Shown here: positions 1-8,753 of the stretch, one piece after another | How positions within the stretch are numbered: position 1 is the stretch's first letter | Layout: each line of letters begins with the position of its first letter | From: Embleya sp045207655 | GTDB lineage: Bacteria > Actinomycetota > Actinomycetes > Streptomycetales > Streptomycetaceae | Length of the DNA stretch: 64,000 nucleotides | Assembly (NCBI RefSeq): GCF_045207655.1 | Contig: NZ_CP108785.1 | Coordinates: 3,472,001-3,536,000, forward strand | Direction of reading: 5' to 3' | The notes under the pieces: generated by a model | Told to the model about the DNA's origin: nothing | The model's database searches: none | The model's input: the letters and a program-made list of their open reading frames with translations, nothing else | Position numbers and translations under genes: made by a program

Positions 1-966
<966 letters not shown>

Positions 967-1004
967 GAGCCACTCCTGACGGGAGGGAGGGGAGGGAGAA
1001 TTAT

Positions 1005-1023
1005 TGGTTCGATCGCATACCTT
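1005..1023. promoter_or_regulatory. Probable GntR/FCD operator, copy A (permease promoter)
   Basis: The sequence TGGTTC, five variable bases, then CATACCTT lies about 40-57 bp upstream of the permease GTG. The same 19-bp motif recurs at 1906-1924, where 14 of 19 positions match and all differences fall in the central spacer. The outer TGGT and ACC halves have the imperfect dyad expected for FadR/GntR-type operators. The assignment to the adjacent regulator is inference. Confidence 0.6.
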
Positions 1024-1131
1024 TGCTCCTCGGGTCGACACGGCGCAAGGTTTCCGGGCGGATGTCTTTTCGGGCCCGCGTTCGCGCTCGGGCCGGCCGA
1101 GGGCCCGTCGCGGGTCGCCGGCGCGGGCGGC

Positions 1132-1875
1132 TCAGGCCAGAAATCCGCGCAGCAGTGCGGCGGTTCCCGCACAGTGCTCGCGCATCACCTCGGCCGCGGC
1201 GTCCGGGTCGCCGTCCAGGATCGCCTCGACCAGCGCGGTGTGCTGGTGCTGCGAGTGCTCCAGGTTGCGCACCAGCAACGGGATGCAGTCCAGCAGGTCG
1301 TTCACCGTGGCCCGGACCGCCGCGTACTGGCCGGCCAGGGTCGGCGAGCCGCACAACTGGGCCAGCGTCAGATGCAGCAACGTGTCCCGCCGCCGGTACT
1401 CCGCCAGCGGCGCGTCCCGGGTGTGGGCCAGCGCCGCCCGCAATCGCGCGGCCTGCGCCTGATCCAGGCCCTGCGCCGCGCACAGCCCGGCCGCGCCCAC
1501 CTCCAGCACCTCGCGAAAGCGCAGCGTGTCCTCCACGTCCACCTTCGCGATCCGGCGCCGCAGCTCGGCGGCCGAAGCGTCGCCCACCGGGTTCGGGCGC
1601 TCGCGCACGAAGGTGCCGCCGTAGCGGCCCCGGCGGCTCTCCACGATGCCCTGGTCGGCCAGCACCTTGAGCACTTCGCGCAAGGTGACCCGGCTGACCC
1701 CGAGCCGGTCGGCGAGGTCGCGTTCGGCGGGCAGCCGGCCGCCGTCGGAGACCAGTCCCAGCCGGATCACCTGGAGGATCTGTTCCAACGCCTCCTCGAA
1801 ACCGTTGCCCGCGCGCACCGGCCGCAGCAGCGGCGACAGCCCGTCCTTGGGCTCCGCTTCGGATCGCTCGTTCAC
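1132..1875 (-). CDS. GntR family transcriptional regulator, FadR/FCD subfamily
   Basis: Ligand-responsive DNA-binding repressor of 247 aa. The N-terminal winged helix-turn-helix carries LPAERDLADRLGVSRVTLRE and a wing, GRYGGTFV. An all-helical FCD domain (about residues 95-245) follows, with conserved polar/His positions such as RDTLLHLTL and MREHC. GTG 1875 is chosen because GGAGGGGAGGG lies just upstream; a longer reading would run into the divergent gene's promoter. It sits between the permease and the glutamine-synthetase-like gene. Matching motifs at 1005 and 1906 suggest that it controls both and itself. The ligand is unknown. Confidence 0.9.
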   Translation of the reverse strand: MNERSEAEPKDGLSPLLRPVRAGNGFEEALEQILQVIRLGLVSDGGRLPAERDLADRLGVSRVTLREVLKVLADQGIVESRRGRYGGTFVRERPNPVGDASAAELRRRIAKVDVEDTLRFREVLEVGAAGLCAAQGLDQAQAARLRAALAHTRDAPLAEYRRRDTLLHLTLAQLCGSPTLAGQYAAVRATVNDLLDCIPLLVRNLEHSQHQHTALVEAILDGDPDAAAEVMREHCAGTAALLRGFLA

Positions 1876-1905
1876 GATCCCTCCCCTCCGGCTCTTCCCA
1901 ATCAA

Positions 1906-1924
1906 TGGTTCACGGCCATACCTT
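1906..1924. promoter_or_regulatory. Probable GntR/FCD operator, copy B (regulator/ligase intergenic region)
   Basis: TGGTTC, five bases, CATACCTT lies in the 83-bp gap between the regulator start (1875, minus strand) and the ligase start (1959, plus strand). It is the second copy of the motif at 1005-1023. Its position allows control of the ligase operon and autoregulation. Confidence 0.6.
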
Positions 1925-1958
1925 ATGGCTTCCGGTTGGACCGACAGGAGGCATTCCC

Positions 1959-3326
1959 TTGGCAGACCGAACGCCCCCGCTGTCCGTCGACGAGCTGCGA
2001 GCACTCGTCGACGCCGGGGAGATCGACACGGTAGTCCTGGCCTTCACCGACATGCAGGGCAGGCTTCAGGGCAAGCGATTCGCCGCCCGTTTCTTCCTCG
2101 ACGACACGCTCGCCCACGGCACCGAGGGCTGCAACTACCTGCTCGCGGTGGACACGGACATGAACACCGTGGCCGGGTACGCGATGTCGTCCTGGGAACG
2201 CGGCTACGGTGACTTCGTGATGCGTCCCGACCTGGCCACCCTGCGTCGCACGCCGTGGCACCCGGGCACCGCACACGTCAACGCGGACCTGCTGTGGCAC
2301 GACGGCTCGCCGGTCGCGGCGTCGCCGCGACAGATCCTGCGCCGCCAACTCGACCGACTCGCCGAGCACGGCTGGACCGCGCACGCGGGCACCGAACTCG
2401 AGTTCATCGTCTTCAAGGACACCTATGAGGCCGGCTGGGACCGCGCGTACCGCGGCATGACACCGGCCAACCAATACAACGTCGACTACTCGATCCTGGG
2501 CACCGGCCGGGTCGAACCGCTGCTGCGCCGCATCCGCAACGAGATGGGCGCGGCCGGGATGACGGTGGAGTCGGCCAAGGGCGAGTGCAACTTCGGCCAG
2601 CACGAGATCGCCTTCCGCTACGACCACGCGCTGACCACGTGCGACCAGCACAGCGTCTACAAGACCGGGGCCAAGGAGATCGCCGCGCAGGAGGGCATGT
2701 CGCTCACCTTCATGGCCAAGTACGACGAGCGCGAGGGCAACTCGTGCCACATCCACCTGTCCCTGCGCGACACCGACGGTCGGCCGGTACTGGCCGACGA
2801 CGACGGCGCGTACGGGATGTCGAGGACGATGCGGCATTTCCTGGCCGGACAACTGGCCGCGATGCGCGAGTTCACCCTGCTGTACGCGCCCAACATCAAC
2901 TCGTACAAACGTTTTCGGCCCGGCTCGTTCGCGCCCACCGCGGTCGCGTGGGGTCCGGACAACCGTACCTGCGCGCTGCGGGTGGTCGGCCACGGGCACT
3001 CGCACCGCTTCGAGAACCGCCTCCCCGGCGGCGACGTGAACCCCTACCTCGCGGTCGCCGGCATGATCGCGGCCGGTCTGTACGGGATCGAGCACGAGCT
3101 CGAACCGGGCGAGGCGTGCACGGGCAACGCGTACGCCGGCGACGCGCCGCACGTGCCCGGCACGCTGCGCGAGGCCGCCGAGCTGTGGGCCGGTTCGAAG
3201 ATCGCCCAGGACGCCTTCGGCGCGGACGTGGTGGCCCACTACCTGCACATGGCGCAGGTCGAGCAGGACGCGTACGACACGGCAGTCACCGACTGGGAGC
3301 GGTTCCGCTCCTTCGAGCGCATGTGA
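1959..3326 (+). CDS. Glutamine synthetase-like gamma-glutamyl-amine ligase (GlnA3/GlnA4-type)
   Basis: ATP-dependent ligase of 455 aa, predicted to join glutamate to an amine (ethanolamine or a polyamine) as the first catabolic step rather than to assimilate ammonium. GS signatures are present: the metal/glutamate motif KGECNFGQHEI near residue 206, GNSCHIHLS near 260, the ATP-site NSYKRFRPGSFAPT near 313 and DNRTCALRVVG after it. The start is TTG 1959, with AGGAGG 8 nt upstream; upstream ATG-like readings lack an RBS. The gene context of amine permease, FCD repressor, ALDH and SDR supports a catabolic role. Streptomyces GlnA3 and GlnA4 homologues are known gamma-glutamylpolyamine and gamma-glutamylethanolamide synthetases. 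The substrate here is not resolved. Confidence 0.88.
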   Translation: MADRTPPLSVDELRALVDAGEIDTVVLAFTDMQGRLQGKRFAARFFLDDTLAHGTEGCNYLLAVDTDMNTVAGYAMSSWERGYGDFVMRPDLATLRRTPWHPGTAHVNADLLWHDGSPVAASPRQILRRQLDRLAEHGWTAHAGTELEFIVFKDTYEAGWDRAYRGMTPANQYNVDYSILGTGRVEPLLRRIRNEMGAAGMTVESAKGECNFGQHEIAFRYDHALTTCDQHSVYKTGAKEIAAQEGMSLTFMAKYDEREGNSCHIHLSLRDTDGRPVLADDDGAYGMSRTMRHFLAGQLAAMREFTLLYAPNINSYKRFRPGSFAPTAVAWGPDNRTCALRVVGHGHSHRFENRLPGGDVNPYLAVAGMIAAGLYGIEHELEPGEACTGNAYAGDAPHVPGTLREAAELWAGSKIAQDAFGADVVAHYLHMAQVEQDAYDTAVTDWERFRSFERM

Positions 3327-3337
3327 GGATCAGAGCG

Positions 3338-4744
3338 TTGTCCCAGCACCACGAACAGCCGCACCGGCCCGAGTCGGACGGTCCGCACGAGCACGCCATC
3401 CTCGACCCCACCACCGAGGAGATCATCGCGACCATCCGGGCGAGTTCGGCGGCCGACGTCGACACGGCGGTGGTCCGGGCCACCCGGGCCGCCGCGCACT
3501 GGGCGGCCCAGGCCCCCGGCGACCGGGCCCGGCTGCTGCGCCGATTCGCCGTCGTGGTGGACGAGCACCTCGAGGAACTCGCCCGGCTCGAGGTCCGCGA
3601 GGCCGGCCACCCGATCGGCAACGCCCGCTGGGAGGCGGGCAACGTCCGCGACCTGCTCGACTACGCCGCGGGCGGCGCGGAACGGCTGAACGGCCGACAG
3701 ATCCCGGTGGCCGGCGGCCTGGACGTGACCTTCCACGAACCACTCGGCGTGGTCGCGGTGATCGCTCCCTGGAACTTCCCGATGCCGATCGCCGCCTGGG
3801 GCCTGGCGCCCGCGCTCGCGGCCGGCAACGCGGTGTTGCTCAAGCCGGCCGAGACCACGCCGCTGACCGCTCTGCGGCTGGCCGAACTGGCCCTGGTCGC
3901 GGGGTTGCCCGAGGGCCTGTTCCAGGTGTTGCCGGGTGCCGGACCGGTGGCCGGCCGGGCCCTGGTGGAGCACCCGGGCGTGGCCAAGGTGGTCTTCACC
4001 GGCTCCACGGCGGTCGGCAAGGACATCATGGCCAGGTGCGCGGCGGGCGTGAAGCGGGTGACCCTCGAACTGGGTGGCAAGAGCCCGAACATCGTCTTCG
4101 CCGACGCCGACATCGAGGCCGCCGCGGCAGCCGCCCCGGGCGGGTTCCTGGACAACACCGGGCAGGACTGCTGCGCACGCACCCGCATCCTGGTGCAGCG
4201 CGAGGTCTACCACCGGTTCATGGACCTGCTCGAACCCGCGGTCCGGGCCTTCAGGGTCGGCGACCCGGGCGACCCCGAGACGCAGATGGGTCCGCTCATC
4301 TCCGCCGCGCATCGCGAGCGGGTGCGCTCGTATGTACCGCAGGACGCGCCCGCCGCGATCCGCGGCGAGGTTCCCGAGGGCAAGGGCTTCTGGTATCCGG
4401 CGACGGTGCTCACTCCCGAGTCCGCCGACGACCGCGCGGCGGTCGAGGAGATCTTCGGCCCGGTCGCGGTGGTCCTGCCGTTCGACGACGAGGCGGACGC
4501 GATCCGCCTGGCCAACGCCACCGCGTACGGCCTGTCCGGCTCGTTGTGGACCCGGGACGTGGGCCGGGCGCTGCGCGTCTCGCGGGGTGTGCGGGCCGGG
4601 AACCTGTCCGTCAACTCGCACAGCAGCGTGCGCTATTCGACGCCGTTCGGCGGGTTCGGACAGTCCGGACTGGGCCGGGAGTTGGGGCCGGACGCGTTGG
4701 CGGCCTTCACCGAGGTCAAGAACGTGTTCATCAGCACCGAGTAG
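3338..4744 (+). CDS. NAD(P)-dependent aldehyde dehydrogenase
   Basis: Oxidises an aldehyde to the acid, probably the gamma-glutamyl-aminoaldehyde produced downstream of the neighbouring ligase. The protein has 468 aa and the full ALDH layout: APWNFPMPIAAWG in the cofactor domain, VFTGSTAVGK, general-base Glu244 in LELGGK and nucleophile Cys278 in GQDCCARTR. The C-terminus retains EEIFGPVAVV and PFGGFGQSGLGRE. Translation probably starts at TTG 3338, behind GAGG at 3325-3328, 11 nt after the ligase stop, so the two genes are likely cotranscribed. No oxidase or transaminase that would make the aldehyde is seen in the window. Confidence 0.9.
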   Translation: MSQHHEQPHRPESDGPHEHAILDPTTEEIIATIRASSAADVDTAVVRATRAAAHWAAQAPGDRARLLRRFAVVVDEHLEELARLEVREAGHPIGNARWEAGNVRDLLDYAAGGAERLNGRQIPVAGGLDVTFHEPLGVVAVIAPWNFPMPIAAWGLAPALAAGNAVLLKPAETTPLTALRLAELALVAGLPEGLFQVLPGAGPVAGRALVEHPGVAKVVFTGSTAVGKDIMARCAAGVKRVTLELGGKSPNIVFADADIEAAAAAAPGGFLDNTGQDCCARTRILVQREVYHRFMDLLEPAVRAFRVGDPGDPETQMGPLISAAHRERVRSYVPQDAPAAIRGEVPEGKGFWYPATVLTPESADDRAAVEEIFGPVAVVLPFDDEADAIRLANATAYGLSGSLWTRDVGRALRVSRGVRAGNLSVNSHSSVRYSTPFGGFGQSGLGRELGPDALAAFTEVKNVFISTE

Positions 4745-4746
4745 CA

Positions 4747-4813
4747 AGTGCCGTTCGGCACCGAACAGTGGTGAGTGCCGTTCGGCACCGAGTCGTACGT
4801 GCCCGTCGGCATC
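4747..4813. repeat. Tandem palindromic repeats (GTGCCGTTCGGCAC units)
   Basis: Just after the ALDH stop, an 18-bp sequence occurs identically at 4747-4764 and 4774-4791. Each copy contains the perfect palindrome GTGCCG-TT-CGGCAC. A third, degenerate copy (GTGCCC-GT-CGGCAT) begins at about 4800. The spacing is about 26-27 bp. This may be a regulatory array, an attenuator or replication-slippage DNA; it lies in the 234-bp gap before the SDR. Confidence 0.75.
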
Positions 4814-4885
4814 GAGCGGTTCGACCGAGTGGTCCGTCGGCTCCGGGGTCATCGGGGGTATCGATGTCGTAGCACGTCGATTTCC

Positions 4886-4970
4886 GGACACCGAATTCAC
4901 CGACACCGATTCACCGACACCGATTTCGTCGACACCGAGTCCGTCGGTATCGACCTCATCAGCATCGAGG
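4886..4970. repeat. Degenerate 14-16-bp tandem repeat array
   Basis: Six head-to-tail units are built on GACACCGA plus a variable tail, at 4886, 4900, 4914, 4930, 4945 and 4960. The first four units keep the GACACCGA core and the last two are decayed. The array ends at the SDR ribosome-binding site (GAGGAG, 4967-4972). It resembles in style the array at 32447-32544. Confidence 0.7.
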
Positions 4971-4978
4971 AGCGTCAA

Positions 4979-5764
4979 GTGACCGAGCAGACCCCCGTGT
5001 GCCGCCGCCTGGTCGGCCGTACCGCCGTCGTTACGGGTGCCGGCAGCGGTATCGGCCTGGCCTCGGCCCGGCGGCTGGCCTCCGAAGGCGCCAACGTGGT
5101 GTGCGCCGACATCGACGAGGCCTCCGGCAAGGCCGCCGCCGCCGAGGTGGGCGGGCTCTTCGTGCGCGTCGACGTCACCGACGCCGAGCAGGTCGAGGCC
5201 CTGTTCAAGGCCGCGTTCGACACCTACGGCTCGGTCGACGTCGCGTTCAACAACGCGGGCATCTCGCCGCCCGACGACGATTCGATCCTGACCACCGGCC
5301 TGGATGCCTGGCGCCGGGTCCAGGAGGTCAACCTCACGTCGGTGTTCCTGTGCTGCAAGGCCGCGTTGCCGTACATGCAGCGCCAGGGCAAGGGTTCGAT
5401 CATCAACACCGCGTCGTTCGTGGCCCGGATGGGCGCGGCCACCTCGCAGATCTCCTACACCGCGTCCAAGGGCGGCGTGCTCGCGATGTCGCGGGAGTTG
5501 GGCGTGCAGTTCGCCCGTGAGGGCATCCGGGTCAACGCGCTGTGCCCGGGCCCGGTGAACACCCCGCTGCTCAAGGAGCTGTTCGCCAAGGACCCCGAGC
5601 GCGCGGCCCGTCGACTCGTGCACATCCCGGTCGGCCGCTTCGCCGAACCCGAGGAACTCGCCGCCGCGGTGGCGTTCCTGGCCAGCGACGACTCGTCGTT
5701 CGTCAACGCCGCCGAGTTCCTGGTGGACGGTGGCCTCGCCGGGGCGTACGTCACCCCGATGTAG
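4979..5764 (+). CDS. Short-chain dehydrogenase/reductase (3-oxoacyl-ACP-reductase-like)
   Basis: NAD(P)-dependent oxidoreductase of 261 aa with a Rossmann fold. The cofactor motif TGAGSGIG is near residue 19, with D-I-D after beta-2, NNAGIS near 91 and the catalytic tyrosine in SYTASKGG; PGPVNTPL and the C-terminal VDGGLAG follow. The start is GTG 4979, with GAGGAG 6 nt upstream. A longer reading would translate the repeat array and is not favoured. It lies 234 bp after the ALDH and probably belongs to the same amine-catabolic locus, but the substrate cannot be read from the sequence. Confidence 0.88.
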   Translation: MTEQTPVCRRLVGRTAVVTGAGSGIGLASARRLASEGANVVCADIDEASGKAAAAEVGGLFVRVDVTDAEQVEALFKAAFDTYGSVDVAFNNAGISPPDDDSILTTGLDAWRRVQEVNLTSVFLCCKAALPYMQRQGKGSIINTASFVARMGAATSQISYTASKGGVLAMSRELGVQFAREGIRVNALCPGPVNTPLLKELFAKDPERAARRLVHIPVGRFAEPEELAAAVAFLASDDSSFVNAAEFLVDGGLAGAYVTPM

Positions 5765-5843
5765 GCGTCGTCGGGGTCGGCGACGCCGTCTCGACCACGC
5801 CCGAGCGCCCGCGGTCCGGTACACGCCGCCGTGATCGCGGGTC

Positions 5844-5891
5844 CACCGCCGCCGATCCGTCGCGCTACCCCTGCGCGACGGGTCGGCGGTG
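5844..5891. terminator. Bidirectional hairpin terminator between convergent genes
   Basis: A perfect 9-bp stem (CCGTCGCGC at 5857-5865 with GCGCGACGG at 5873-5881) closes a 7-nt loop. The outer stem, CACCGCCG with a CGGCGGTG complement, extends it with a small bulge. It lies between the SDR (+) and the Rpf-like gene (-). There is no U-tract, as is usual in actinomycetes. Confidence 0.55.
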
Positions 5892-5907
5892 TGGCGGTGT
5901 GGCGGGT

Positions 5908-6585
5908 TCAGCGGAGCGACAGGCGTTGTCCGGGGCGGATCAGGTCCGGGTCCGGGCCCACGATCGCGCGATTCTTGCCGTACAGGGCCGGCCAGCCGCC
6001 CGGCAGGTTGTGCGCCGCGGCGATGCCGCTGAGGGTGTCGCCGGGCCGGACGAGAATCTCCCCGCTGCCCTCGGACGCCGGGAGCGGCTCGGGGGAAGTG
6101 GCGAGTTCGCTTCCGCGATCGGTGGTCGACCCGGCCGACGGCGTGGCCTCGGCGGCACGCCGGCGGCGATCGGCCGTGGAGCGTTCGGCGCGTCGAGGCG
6201 CGTCGGCCCCGGTCAAGCCGGCTTTTCGGGAGCACACCGGCCAGGCGCCCGCTCCCTGTGACCGCAGGACGTTCTCGGCGACGCGGATCTGCTCGGCCTT
6301 GGGGGCGTCCTGCGCCCTGCCCTTGCCGCCGTTGGCTTTCCACGTGCTCTCCTTGAACTGCAGCCCACCGTGGTACCCGTTGCCGGTGTCGGTGGACCAG
6401 TTGCCGCCGCTCTCGCATTGCGCGACCCGGTCCCAGGCGGCGTCGTCCGCGGCCCGGGCCTGGGTCACCGTCGCGAAGCCCAGGAGGGAGGTCGCGACAA
6501 CACCGACCACGGCCGAGTCTCGCAGGCGACGTCGGCCGCAGGCTCGATGCGATTCGTCCCGATGCGAAGTGCTGTGAGAAAGCAT
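5908..6585 (-). CDS. Secreted Rpf-like transglycosylase with C-terminal LysM domain
   Basis: Predicted cell-wall muralytic enzyme of 225 aa. ATG 6585 is chosen, with GAAGGG upstream. A Sec signal peptide (basic start, then AVVGVVATSLLGFATVTQA) probably ends at ARA-45. The Rpf fold begins at AAWDRVAQCESGGNW with catalytic Glu58 and continues with YHGGLQFKESTW. A charged low-complexity linker leads to a LysM peptidoglycan-binding domain at about residues 178-225 (VRPGDTLSGIAAAHN, with RPGQRLSLR at the end). Rpf proteins cleave peptidoglycan during growth restart or spore germination. The c-di-AMP riboswitch common before such genes was not recognised here. Confidence 0.92.
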   Translation of the reverse strand: MLSHSTSHRDESHRACGRRRLRDSAVVGVVATSLLGFATVTQARAADDAAWDRVAQCESGGNWSTDTGNGYHGGLQFKESTWKANGGKGRAQDAPKAEQIRVAENVLRSQGAGAWPVCSRKAGLTGADAPRRAERSTADRRRRAAEATPSAGSTTDRGSELATSPEPLPASEGSGEILVRPGDTLSGIAAAHNLPGGWPALYGKNRAIVGPDPDLIRPGQRLSLR

Positions 6586-6697
6586 GGATTCCCTTCGGAA
6601 TTCCCCTGCGGGGCTCGATCGGCGGCGATCCACGAGGAATCCGTCCCGATCAACCGAATCGCCCGATCGCTGGTGATGAGCGTTTCGGTGCCTCCAC

Positions 6698-6716
6698 CTC
6701 GCGACCAGGTCGCGAG
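6698..6716. promoter_or_regulatory. Perfect palindrome in the 5' leader of the Rpf-like gene
   Basis: CTCGCGACC and its complement GGTCGCGAG are separated by one base, forming a 19-bp dyad about 115 bp upstream of the ATG and inside the predicted transcript leader. It could be an operator or a leader hairpin. Nothing identifies the binding protein. Confidence 0.5.
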
Positions 6717-6768
6717 TTCGGCCGTGACAGCACGGCGAAAACGGGGGTGCGGTCTGCACTTGGCGCAG

Positions 6769-6798
6769 ACGCTAGACAAGTCGCGTCTCCGATATCAA
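6769..6798 (-). promoter_or_regulatory. Putative sigma-70-type promoter for the Rpf-like gene
   Basis: On the minus strand, TTGATA (6798-6793) and TAGCGT (6774-6769) are separated by 18 bp. Transcription would start near 6762, giving a leader of roughly 175 nt before ATG 6585. Confidence 0.4.
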
Positions 6799-7354
6799 CG
6801 ACCGATGACGTTTTCGCAGGCCACGTCGGCATTTCCTGCCTTGCGGCGGGGCGTGTCGCGAACACGTCACGGATCGCTGAATTCGCCGCATCCGCACCAT
6901 TCGGAGGGCGTCCATACGGGTGGATTTCGGGTGCTGTGCGGATGCTCCGCAAGGTCGACGGGCTCGCATTTGCGGCCACCGATCGGGCCCGAGCAGCGAT
7001 TTCGTCGAGAAAGGACTTGTGGCACGTCGAGCAATGCGGAAGACGTCATAAACCTCGACGGGTTCCGCAAAGATTTCCCGGCGCGGGGGCCTCGACGTTT
7101 CCGGGTGATGTTCCCCGCACCCGGTACCCTTCGCGCGCGATCGGCGTTTCGTGCGCATGGCCGAGAGGAGAAATCACCGAGACGGATCGCATAATAGTAA
7201 TTGAGGGTGTGCCGCATATCGGGATTCCCACGCCTCACCCGGCGAATGGTCGGCGGATGGGGTTCGCTGGTGACGTCGAGACATGCGGATCGAGCATGGG
7301 TGCCCTGCGCAACATGCGTTGGTGCCATGGCTTTCGGCGGGTCAGGATGTCGCC
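6799..7354. other. Non-coding stretch of about 550 bp
   Basis: No convincing gene was found on either strand. Base composition is visibly less GC-rich than the neighbours, with AT-rich patches such as CATAATAGTAATTG near 7190, and codon-position bias is weak. It may hold promoters for the RidA-like gene or a decayed gene. No RNA family was recognised. Confidence 0.5.
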
Positions 7355-7789
7355 ATGACGAAGAACCGGCGGCTCACGCGTATCTCCTCGCCCGTGGGCG
7401 TATCGCCCGCGCAGGGCTACAGCCAGGTGGTGACCGGTCCCGGTCGGCTGGTCGTCATCTCCGGGCAGGTGGCGACGGATGAACGCGGCGAAACGGTCGG
7501 TGTGGGGGATCCGGACGCCCAGGCGCGGCAGGTGTTCACGAATCTGCGGCGGTGTCTCGCGGCGGTGGGCGCGACGTTCGACGACGTCGTCAAACTCACC
7601 CATTTCACCACCGATATCGCGTACTTGACGAGCATCGGCGCGGCCTGGGACGAGTTCGTCGATCCCGAGCACGAACCGGCCAGTTCGACGGTCCAGGTGG
7701 CCGCGTTGTTCCGGCCCGAACTGCTCCTGGAGGTCGAGGCGCTCGCCTTGCTGTGCCCACCCCGTAGCGGCGACTTCCCTTCCGCATAA
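7355..7789 (+). CDS. RidA/YjgF-YER057c-UK114 superfamily protein without the canonical arginine
   Basis: Small trimeric-type protein of 144 aa. Classical RidA hydrolyses reactive enamines/imines such as 2-aminoacrylate. Family landmarks are GYSQVVTGPGRLVVISGQVA near residue 22, AQARQVFTNLRRCLAAVGA in the middle and the final strand LLEVEALAL. The E. coli catalytic arginine lies in PARSCVEV; the equivalent here reads PASSTVQV, so the arginine is a serine. Enamine deaminase activity of the standard type is therefore doubtful, and it may belong to a Rid subgroup with another role. The start is ATG 7355 with a weak GGA-type RBS. It stands alone, 79 nt before the methyltransferase. Confidence 0.85.
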   Translation: MTKNRRLTRISSPVGVSPAQGYSQVVTGPGRLVVISGQVATDERGETVGVGDPDAQARQVFTNLRRCLAAVGATFDDVVKLTHFTTDIAYLTSIGAAWDEFVDPEHEPASSTVQVAALFRPELLLEVEALALLCPPRSGDFPSA

Positions 7790-7868
7790 CGGAGTTCGGT
7801 ATTTCCGTGCGCCCCGGCGGCTAGGATCGGCGCGACATTTCGACGCCGCTCGGCGACCTGGGGGATCT

Positions 7869-8687
7869 GTGCGTGAGCAGGGCGAAAGTCGGCGGGAGTG
7901 GAGCGCGCGCGGAGTCGACGTGAGTATGCCCAGCATCGCGCGGGTGTACGACGCGGCGCTCGGCGGCAAGGACAACTTCGCCGTGGACCGGGCCGTGGCC
8001 GATCGTTTGCTGAGCGTGGTGCCCGGAGCCCGCGAGTGCGCGTTGTCGAACCGGGCGATCCTCGCGCGCGGCGTGCGTTTCCTGGTCGAACAGGGCATCG
8101 ACCAGTTCATCGACCTGGGTTCGGGCCTGCCGTCGGCGGAGAACACGCACCAGATCGCGCAGCGCCACCAGCCGCTCTCGTCGGTCGTCTACGTCGACAT
8201 CGACCCGATCGTGCTCGCGCACGGACGGGCGTTGCTCGCGGAGAACTCGCGCACCCGCGTGGTCACGGCCGACGCGCGTGATCCCAAGGCGGTGCTCGCG
8301 CTTCCGGTCGTCCGCGAACTCATCGATCTCGACCGCCCGGTGGGCCTGTTGATGGTCGCGATCGTGCATCACCTGGAGGACGACGAGGATCCGGCCGGCA
8401 TCGTCCGCGCGTATCTGGACCAACTCCCTTCCGGCAGCTACCTGTTCCTGACCCACTTCTGGGCCAACGGCACGCCGGAGGCCGCGGTGATCGAGGAGGT
8501 GCTGCACAGCGCGCACAACACCGGGCGGTTCCGGTCCCGGGAGGAGATCGCCGGCTTCTTCGACGGCCTGGACCTGGTCGAACCCGGCCTGGTCAACCTC
8601 CCGTTGTGGCGTCCGGAGGAGAGGGTTCCCGACCCGCTGCCGGTGTCCGGCACGCTGCTGCTGGGCGGGATCGCCCGCAAGCCGTAG
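7869..8687 (+). CDS. SAM-dependent methyltransferase, DUF574/Methyltransf_19 family
   Basis: Protein of 272 aa of an actinomycete-restricted family with many paralogues in Streptomyces. SARGVDVSMPSIARVYDAALGGKDNFAVDR at the N-terminus is the family hallmark (two adjacent blocks). The SAM-binding region includes FIDLGSGLP near residue 84, VYVDIDPIVLAHG as the acidic-loop strand and TADARDP. Later motifs are VAIVHHLEDDEDP and YLFLTHF. Substrates of this family are unknown. The start is GTG 7869. The gene converges on the PaaX-like gene with a 66-nt gap. Confidence 0.9.
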   Translation: MREQGESRREWSARGVDVSMPSIARVYDAALGGKDNFAVDRAVADRLLSVVPGARECALSNRAILARGVRFLVEQGIDQFIDLGSGLPSAENTHQIAQRHQPLSSVVYVDIDPIVLAHGRALLAENSRTRVVTADARDPKAVLALPVVRELIDLDRPVGLLMVAIVHHLEDDEDPAGIVRAYLDQLPSGSYLFLTHFWANGTPEAAVIEEVLHSAHNTGRFRSREEIAGFFDGLDLVEPGLVNLPLWRPEERVPDPLPVSGTLLLGGIARKP

Positions 8688-8753
8688 CCGCTCGCCTCCT
8701 CGGTCGCCCTTCCGGTCGCCTTCCCCGTTCGGCGGCCCGGGCGGCGGTTCGGG

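Noticed and set aside
4886..4970. CRISPR array
   Set aside because: The units are too short (14-16 bp), degenerate and without unique spacers. No cas genes are present.
3239..6418. A 1059-codon minus-strand frame
   Set aside because: It lies opposite the ALDH and SDR genes and only gains sense where it crosses other genes; compositional shadow.
6586..6800. c-di-AMP (ydaO) riboswitch before the Rpf-like gene
   Set aside because: The characteristic GGGTGAATC-like and CCGAACCCG-like elements were not found by eye. A covariance search would be decisive.
6747..7358. Several 100-200-codon frames before the RidA-like gene
   Set aside because: Weak codon-position bias, no RBS and no recognisable motif. 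Treated as non-coding.
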